Shown here: positions 52,229-57,280 of the stretch, in pieces
Numbering within the stretch: position 1 is the first letter of the stretch
Layout of the letters: every line of letters begins with the position of its first letter
NCBI RefSeq assembly: GCF_024178315.1
Contig: NZ_JAMZIK010000123.1
Span: 1-57,280, forward strand
Direction of reading: 5' to 3'
DNA: 57,280 bases
Origin: Siccirubricoccus soli
GTDB lineage: Bacteria; Pseudomonadota; Alphaproteobacteria; Acetobacterales; Acetobacteraceae
Position numbers and translations under genes: made by a program
Notes under the pieces: generated by a model
What the model saw: the letters and a program-made list of their open reading frames with translations, nothing else
Database searches by the model: none
What the model was told of the DNA's origin: nothing

Positions 52229-52939
52229 ATGGCATCCCCCCGCCCTATCCTGATCGTCGAGGATGATGCCGCGCTCCGCGCGACACTTGCGGAGCAGCTC
52301 AGTCTGGAAGGCGACTTTGCCGCCGACGAGGCCGAAAGCGCCAAGGAAGCGGAGCAGAAATTGTCCAGCGCGGATGCTCGTTACGATGCCATCCTGCTGG
52401 ATATTGGCCTGCCGGACGGCGACGGCCGCGATTTCTGCGCCAAGCTGCGGCGGGACGGCCGGAAGATGCCGGTCATCATGCTGACCGGCAAGGACCAGGA
52501 GCAGGACATCGTCCGCGGCCTGGATGCCGGGGCGAATGACTACATCGCCAAACCGTTCCGGTTGCATGAGCTGCTGGCCCGGGTCCGCGCCCAGCTTCGC
52601 GTCTTCGACAATTCCGAGGACGCGGTCTTCACCATCGGGCCCTACATGTTCCGCCCGGCCGCCCGGCTGCTGCTGGAGCCGGCCCGGAACCGCAAGGTTC
52701 GGCTGACCGACAAGGAAAGCAACATCCTCAAATTCCTGTACCGCGCCGGCGGTCGGCCGGTGCCGCGGCAGATCCTGCTGAACGAGGTGTGGGGCTACAA
52801 CAGCGCCGTCACCACGCACACGCTGGAAACCCACATCTACCGGCTGCGGCAGAAGATCGAGCCGGATCCGAGCCGCGCCCGGCTGCTGCTGACCGAGGGC
52901 GGCGGCTACAAGCTGGACCCGCTGGCCCAGGCGGCCTGA
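52229..52939 (+). CDS. OmpR-family response regulator
   Basis: A 236-residue transcription factor from ATG 52229, behind GGAGGC. Receiver residues are the acidic pair in IVEDDAAL, D58 in LLDIGLPDGDG and the lysine in YIAKPF. The winged-helix output domain spans about 135-232: LTDKESNILKFLYRAGG, ILLNEVWGYNS, and THTLETHIYRLRQKIEPD (recognition helix). No kinase is encoded next to it, so it is an orphan regulator in this window; orphan OmpR-type regulators with this C-terminus recur in Acetobacteraceae. Confidence 0.93.
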   Translation: MASPRPILIVEDDAALRATLAEQLSLEGDFAADEAESAKEAEQKLSSADARYDAILLDIGLPDGDGRDFCAKLRRDGRKMPVIMLTGKDQEQDIVRGLDAGANDYIAKPFRLHELLARVRAQLRVFDNSEDAVFTIGPYMFRPAARLLLEPARNRKVRLTDKESNILKFLYRAGGRPVPRQILLNEVWGYNSAVTTHTLETHIYRLRQKIEPDPSRARLLLTEGGGYKLDPLAQAA

Positions 52940-53140
52940 CCTTCCCTCGGCGCCGCCATGCGGCGTCGAGGGAGCCCCGGAGGCGCCGGACCCCCGGGCC
53001 TCGCAGGGCATGGCCGCGACAGGGCACCAGGTGACGCCGGGCCTTCCCCCGGGCCAGGCGTCCCCCTGAACGGTCCCGCTCCGGCCCGGCCTTGCCCCTT
53101 CGGATGGCTGCGGGGAAACTGCCCGCCCATAACCGGGGGA

Positions 53141-54004
53141 ATGCCGATGCCCATCGTCTACGAAAAGCTGCTCAACTACCCCATCCCGGAGGTCCGCCAG
53201 ACGCTCCGCTGGCAGGATGTGGCGCTGTATAATTTCTCCATCGGCCTCGGCCAGGATCCGATGGACGAGCAGCAGCTCGACTTCGTCTATGAGCCGCGGC
53301 TGAAGGTCATGCCCTCCATGCCGGTGGTGCTCGGCTCCCCCGGCTTCTGGTCCCGCAACCCGGACACCGGCATCGACTGGGTGAAGATCGTGCATGGCGA
53401 GCAGGGCCTCGTCCTGCACAAGCCGCTGCCGACCGAGGGCGAGATCATCGGCCGTTCCCGCGTCACCGGCCTGGTCGATCGCGGCGCCGGCAAGGGCGCG
53501 CTGATGTATTCGGAGCGCGAGATCATCGATGCCGCCAGCGGCGAGGTGCTGGCCACCGCCACCTCCACCAGCTTCCTCCGCGGCGATGGCGGCTTCGGCG
53601 GGCCGGACGGCCCGGTGAAGCGGCCGCATCCGGAGCCGGAGCGGGCGCCGGACCTGACGCTCGACCTCGCCACCCGGCCGGAGCAGGCGCTGGTCTATCG
53701 CCTGAACAGCGACCTGAATCCGCTGCACATCGACCCCGCCATCGCCAAGGCGGCCGGCTTCCCGCGGCCCATCCTGCACGGACTCTGCACCTTCGGCACG
53801 GTCTGCCACGCCCTGCTGCGCACCCTCTGCGGCTATGACACGGCGCGCTTCGGGCGGATGGACCTCCGCTTCTCCTCGCCCGTCTATCCCGGGGAGACCA
53901 TCCGCACCGAGATCTGGCAGGAGGAAGGCGGCGCCGCCTTCCGCGCCCGGGTGGTGGAGCGGGACAAGGTGGTGGTCAGCAACGGGCTGTTCCGCTTCGC
54001 CTGA
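53141..54004 (+). CDS. MaoC-like (R)-enoyl-CoA hydratase
   Basis: A 287-residue double-hotdog hydratase, acting on 2-enoyl-CoA intermediates (hydratase 2 type). ATG 53141 follows GGGGGA. The C-terminal half carries the hydratase-2 signature: NSDLNPLHIDPAIAKAAGFPRPILHGLCTFG, with catalytic Asp and His in DLNPLHID. The N-terminal half has the second, non-catalytic hotdog (LVLHKPLPTEGEIIGRSRV). The stop overlaps the next ATG (TGATG at 54002), so the exonuclease gene is coupled. Confidence 0.92.
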   Translation: MPMPIVYEKLLNYPIPEVRQTLRWQDVALYNFSIGLGQDPMDEQQLDFVYEPRLKVMPSMPVVLGSPGFWSRNPDTGIDWVKIVHGEQGLVLHKPLPTEGEIIGRSRVTGLVDRGAGKGALMYSEREIIDAASGEVLATATSTSFLRGDGGFGGPDGPVKRPHPEPERAPDLTLDLATRPEQALVYRLNSDLNPLHIDPAIAKAAGFPRPILHGLCTFGTVCHALLRTLCGYDTARFGRMDLRFSSPVYPGETIRTEIWQEEGGAAFRARVVERDKVVVSNGLFRFA

Positions 54005-54627
54005 TGCACCGCCGGGGAAGCGCCGCGGCGGAGGCCGGGCCGTCCGCCCTGGAACCGTCCGCTCTGGTCTGGGCGGGTGGTCCCGTCGTGGTCTTCGATA
54101 CGGAGACCACCGGGGTCGGCTGCGGCGACCGCGTCGTCTCCCTCGGCGCGGTGCGGCTGGATGCGGCGCTGGAGCCGGAGGCGACGCTGCACCTGGCCTT
54201 CGCCCCCGGCATTCCCTGCCATTGGGGCGCCGCCCGGGTGCACGGCATGTCCGACGCCTTCCTGGCGCTGCACCCGCCCTTCGCCGCCCATGCCGGGGAG
54301 ATCGCCGGTTTCTTCGCCGGCGCCATGGGCTGCGCCCACAATCTCGCCTTCGACCGGCGGATGCTGGGCGGCGAGTTCGAGCGGCTGCACCTGCCCGCCC
54401 CCTGGGGCGCGGAATTCTGCACCCTGCAGGCCTGGCGCCGGGCCCGCCCCGGCCGCCGCGCCGGCCTGGCCCATGCCGCCGCCGCATGCGGCCTGGGGCG
54501 GGAGGGGACGCTGCATGGCGCGCTGGAGGATGCCTGGCTGGCCGTGCAGATCCTGCGCGCGCTGCATGGTCTGCCGCCCGCCCTGATGCAGCTGCACGGC
54601 ATCACCAACGGGCCAGGGGATGGCTAG
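54004..54627 (+). CDS. DnaQ-like 3'-5' exonuclease
   Basis: A DEDDh exonuclease of 207 residues starting in the hydratase stop. ExoI motif VVVFDTETTGVG (Asp, Glu), ExoII region CAHNLAFDRRML and ExoIII with the His-Asp pair in LHGALEDAWLAVQIL are visible. The first 25 residues are poorly conserved, so a later start is possible. Such stand-alone proteins are often called exonuclease or DNA polymerase III epsilon-like; a proofreading role is not established. Confidence 0.86.
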   Translation: MHRRGSAAAEAGPSALEPSALVWAGGPVVVFDTETTGVGCGDRVVSLGAVRLDAALEPEATLHLAFAPGIPCHWGAARVHGMSDAFLALHPPFAAHAGEIAGFFAGAMGCAHNLAFDRRMLGGEFERLHLPAPWGAEFCTLQAWRRARPGRRAGLAHAAAACGLGREGTLHGALEDAWLAVQILRALHGLPPALMQLHGITNGPGDG

Positions 54628-54640
54628 GGTCCCGATCCCG

Positions 54641-54680
54641 AAGCCTCGCGGATGTCGTGTTCGGCTGCGAGGCTTTCATT
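54641..54680 (+). terminator. Stem-loop after the exonuclease gene
   Basis: AAGCCTCGC (54641-54649) pairs perfectly with GCGAGGCTT (54667-54675) around a 17-base loop, followed by TCATT. A plausible terminator 13 bases after the stop. Confidence 0.5.
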
Positions 54681-54960
54681 TAGTAGCATGCTCGTCCGCC
54701 CCTTTCGCTGGGTCCAGTCAACGTCGCGGGCAGGACACTGGCCTGGGCGCGGTTTCGGCATGGCTGGCGGAGGCGGGGGCGCCCAGGCCGCAGATCGGCG
54801 GCGCGGTCCGGCCGTCCTGGGACTGGGGTCCGGTCGATCCTTTCGTCCACGCCCGAACCGGTGGACGCCGGGGCGGGGCATCATGGCAGGGTGCCAGCCA
54901 GGCCGGGGCCATCCCTTCGCTATGCCCCGGCTCTAACCGTTTGCGGGAGGAATACGCACC
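54681..54960. other. Spacer before the lyase gene, no gene seen
   Basis: About 280 bases between the hairpin and the ATG at 54961. No gene or clear promoter is recognised; the Shine-Dalgarno GGGAGGAA of the next gene lies at its end. Confidence 0.35.
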
Positions 54961-55788
54961 ATGACCAGTTTCGCCGAACGTGCCGAGCGCTTCGTCGCCC
55001 TGCATGCCGCAGGCTGCTTCGTCCTGCCCAATGCCTGGGATGCCGGCTCCGCCCGGCTGTTGGCGGCGCTCGGGCCGGTGGCGCTCGCCTCCACCTCGGC
55101 CGGCGCCGCCTGGACCTTCGGGCGGCAGGATGGCGCCATCACGCGGGAGATGGCCGTGGGCAACGCCGCCGCCATCCTGGCCGAGACGGATCTGCCGGTC
55201 TCTGGCGACCTCGAGGATGGCTACGGCCCTTCGCCGGAGGACTGCGCCCTGACGGTGCGCGCCGCCGGAGAGGCCGGCCTCGCCGGCTGCACCATCGAGG
55301 ACACGACGGGCAACCCCGCCGCGCCGATCCATGAGTTCGACGCCGCTTTGGCCCGGGTGCAGGCGGCCGTCGCCGCGGCCAGGGGGCTGGGCCGGCCCTT
55401 CGTGCTGACGGCGCGGGCCGAGAATTTCCTCCATGGCCGGCCGGATCTGGAGGACACGATCCGCCGCCTCACCGCCTTCGCCGAGGCCGGCGCCGATTGC
55501 CTCTACGCCCCCGCCCTGCCGGACATGGACGCCATCCGCCGGGTGGTGCAGGCGGTGGCGCCGAAGCCGGTGAACGTGCTGGCCGGCCCGCGCAGCGGGC
55601 TGGTGCCGCTGGCGGAGCTGGCGGCCGCCGGCGTGCGCCGCGTCTCGGTCGGCGGCGCCCTGGCGCGCGCCGCCTATGCCGCCGCGCAGGAGTATGGGAA
55701 GGCGCTGCTGGCCGGGGACCTGCCGCGCTTCGCCGCCATCGCCCCGCATGGCGCCATCAATGGCGCGATGCGGGGCAAGGCCGGGTAG
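54961..55788 (+). CDS. Isocitrate lyase/PEP mutase-family protein
   Basis: A TIM-barrel lyase of the ICL/PEPM family, 275 residues from ATG 54961 with a good upstream GGGAGGAA. Family features are FVLPNAWDAGSARLL at the start, LEDGYG (metal-ligand aspartate), IEDTTG (second ligand), TARAENFL, and VNVLAGPRSGLVPLAEL (C-terminal strands). The KKCGH loop of true isocitrate lyase is absent, as in carboxyphosphonoenolpyruvate- or 2-methylisocitrate-type relatives, so the substrate is not defined. It precedes a CoA-transferase by 244 bases. Confidence 0.9.
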   Translation: MTSFAERAERFVALHAAGCFVLPNAWDAGSARLLAALGPVALASTSAGAAWTFGRQDGAITREMAVGNAAAILAETDLPVSGDLEDGYGPSPEDCALTVRAAGEAGLAGCTIEDTTGNPAAPIHEFDAALARVQAAVAAARGLGRPFVLTARAENFLHGRPDLEDTIRRLTAFAEAGADCLYAPALPDMDAIRRVVQAVAPKPVNVLAGPRSGLVPLAELAAAGVRRVSVGGALARAAYAAAQEYGKALLAGDLPRFAAIAPHGAINGAMRGKAG

Positions 55789-56032
55789 CGGCGCCGGCCC
55801 CCCGCCTGATGCAGGGGCACCCGGGGACGACGGTCACCGCCCCTTGTCCCGGCCGGGCCGCCGCCGCAGCATCGGGCATGGCTCGATGCCGCCGGCACGA
55901 GCCTCCCGCCTCCGGCGAGCCTCACGGCATCCCCGGCCTCGGCGGGCAGGGGCGGCACCTCTCCCGAGCCTTGGGGGCTGGACCGGCGCCGCTGCTGGCG
56001 GTACCTCCAACCGACCCCCGGGAGGGAGATGG

Positions 56033-56728
56033 ATGATCAACAAGATCGTGGCCTCGGTCGCCGAGGCCCTGGACGGCGTCAAGGACGGTTCCACGGTGCT
56101 GATCGGCGGCTTCGGCGCGGTCGGCCAGCCGGATGCGCTGATCGAGGGGCTGATCGAGCAGGGCGCCAAGAACCTCACCATCGCGCTGAACAATGCCGGC
56201 AGCGGGCATGTCGGCGTGGCGCGGCTGATGGAGGTCGGCCGGGTGCGGAAGATCATCTGCTCCTTCCCCCGCAGCAGCGACCCGGTGGTCTTCGAGACGC
56301 TCTACCGCGAGGGCAAGCTCGAGCTGGAGATCACCCCCCAGGGCACGCTGGCCGAGCGCATCCGCGCCGCCGGCGCCGGCATCCCCGCCTTCTACACCGC
56401 GACGGCGGCCGGCACGCTGCTGGCCCGCGGCAAGGAGACGCGGGAATTCGACGGCCGCGAATACGTCATGGAGAAGGCCCTGAAGGCCGATGTGGCGCTG
56501 ATCGAGGCCTGGGAGGCCGATCGCTGGGGCAACCTCGTCTATCGGGGCTCGGGCGCCAATTTCAACCCGATCATGGCCATGGCCGCCGATCTCACCATCG
56601 CCCAGGTGCAGCACATCCGCGAGCTCGGGGAGCTGCATCCGCACATGGTCGGCACGCCCGGCGTCTATGTGAACCGCGTGGTCCAGGTGGATCGCGGCGG
56701 CGACTGGCTGAAGCCCGAAGCGCGTTAA
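56033..56728 (+). CDS. 3-oxoacid CoA-transferase subunit A
   Basis: The alpha subunit of a heterodimeric CoA-transferase of family I (3-oxoadipate or acetoacetate type). ATG 56033 with GGAGGGA upstream gives 231 residues; an overlapping ATG at 56029 is in another frame. Signatures are VLIGGFGAVGQPDALIEGL, LNNAGSG and the ITPQGTLAERIRAAGAGIPAFYT segment, then YVMEKALKADVALIEAWEADRWGNLVYRG. It pairs with the next gene, 15 bases downstream. The acid substrate cannot be fixed from sequence alone. Confidence 0.93.
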   Translation: MINKIVASVAEALDGVKDGSTVLIGGFGAVGQPDALIEGLIEQGAKNLTIALNNAGSGHVGVARLMEVGRVRKIICSFPRSSDPVVFETLYREGKLELEITPQGTLAERIRAAGAGIPAFYTATAAGTLLARGKETREFDGREYVMEKALKADVALIEAWEADRWGNLVYRGSGANFNPIMAMAADLTIAQVQHIRELGELHPHMVGTPGVYVNRVVQVDRGGDWLKPEAR

Positions 56729-56743
56729 GGGGGAGACGAGATC

Positions 56744-57280
56744 ATGCCCTTCACCCGTGACCAGATGGCCGCCCGCCTCGCCGCCGATGTGCCGGAGGGG
56801 TGGTGCGTCAACCTCGGCATCGGCATCCCGACGCTGGTGGCGAACCATGTGCCCGCCGAGCGGGAGGTGATCTTCCAGTCCGAGAACGGCGTCATCGGCA
56901 TGGGGCCGGCGCCGCAGAAGGGACAGGAAGACCCCTGGCTGATCAATGCCGGCAAGCAGCTCATCACCCTCGCCAAGGGCGCCAGCTTCGTCGGCCATGC
57001 CGACAGCTTCGCGATGATCCGCGGCGGGCATATCGATCTCTGCGTCCTCGGCGCCTTCGAGGTGGCGGAGAATGGCGACCTGGCGAATTGGGCGACGGGC
57101 GAGAACGACACCGCGCCGGCCGTCGGCGGCGCCATGGATCTCGCCGCCGGTGCCAAGCGCGTCTGGGTGGTGATGGAGCACACCACGAAGGATGGGCGGC
57201 CGAAGCTGGTGGAGAAGTGCACCTACCCGCTGACGGGGCTGCGCTGCATCCGCCGGGTCTACACCAACCTCGCCGTCATC
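56744..57280 (+). CDS. 3-oxoacid CoA-transferase subunit B, 3'-truncated by window edge
   Basis: The beta subunit of the CoA-transferase; 179 residues are visible and the frame is open to the last base. ATG 56744 follows GGGGGAGA. VNLGIGIPTLVANHVP is the oxyanion-hole glycine motif, and FQSENGVIGMGP contains the catalytic glutamate that forms the acyl and CoA thioester intermediates. GGAMDLAAGAKRVWVVMEH follows. The full-length family is about 210-220 residues, so roughly 35-40 residues are missing at the C-terminus. Confidence 0.94.
   Translation, partial: MPFTRDQMAARLAADVPEGWCVNLGIGIPTLVANHVPAEREVIFQSENGVIGMGPAPQKGQEDPWLINAGKQLITLAKGASFVGHADSFAMIRGGHIDLCVLGAFEVAENGDLANWATGENDTAPAVGGAMDLAAGAKRVWVVMEHTTKDGRPKLVEKCTYPLTGLRCIRRVYTNLAVI

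Overview
The window is a very GC-rich chromosomal segment with no phage genes, insertion sequences, tRNA or rRNA genes, or CRISPR array that I can recognise. The gene set suggests an alphaproteobacterium of the Acetobacteraceae type (Roseomonas-like): the infB-rbfA-truB-rpsO-pnp order, an MJ0042-type zinc-ribbon gene divergent from ftsEX, a DUF1491 protein, Bug/TctC-type and TRAP-type solute receptors, and many two-component sensors. This placement is inference from gene content and composition, not a database result.

Bases 1-6814 hold the translation and RNA-decay block (infB partial, rbfA, truB, rpsO, pnp). Bases 6975-8375 encode a nitronate-monooxygenase-like flavoprotein with an unusual cysteine cluster. 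Bases 8620-14515 are an envelope and housekeeping block: zinc-ribbon protein, ftsE, ftsX, a YdcF-like protein, a PlsC acyltransferase, a SurA-like chaperone and rsmA. Several of these overlap by ATGA. Bases 14548-30420 are sensory and metabolic: an orphan Bug receptor, a lipoprotein HtrA protease with a response regulator and histidine kinase, a class II aldolase-like protein and a 2-hydroxyacid dehydrogenase, a PAS-PAS hybrid kinase, a DUF4139 protein, a CBS protein, a broken DegT aminotransferase remnant and an HWE-type kinase. Bases 30498-34475 encode a TRAP transporter with two tandem paralogous receptors. Bases 34571-41061 are mixed (glycine-zipper lipoprotein, VOC protein, MscL, Na+/H+ antiporter, a second HtrA without signal peptide, an SDR with altered active site). 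Bases 41062-49653 hold tctBA divergent from a tightly coupled catabolic operon (M20 amidohydrolase, creatininase, two ketopantoate-reductase-like proteins, a VOC protein, and a YdjC-like deacetylase further on). Bases 49613-57280 contain a DUF429-like protein, cytochrome b561, DUF1491, an OmpR-type regulator, a MaoC hydratase, a DnaQ-like exonuclease, an ICL/PEP-mutase-family lyase and the two subunits of a 3-oxoacid CoA-transferase (the second cut by the window end).

The most notable non-coding signal is a small repeat family. The 16-base core GGGTTGGTGTGGCGGC sits at the apex of hairpins with 14-16 bp arms. There are three well-preserved copies (2085-2128, 16851-16898, 17650-17695) and one degenerate copy (about 36530-36557, minus strand). 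All four lie 5-80 bases downstream of a stop codon, in the sense orientation of that gene. The arm sequences differ between copies but stay self-complementary. The core carries four GG tracts and shares its first 11 bases after the initial G with the thrombin-binding DNA aptamer, a known two-tetrad G-quadruplex. Other unexplained structures are a cluster of DnaA-box-like nonamers at 12011-12276 and an array of five hairpins between convergent genes at 23942-24191.
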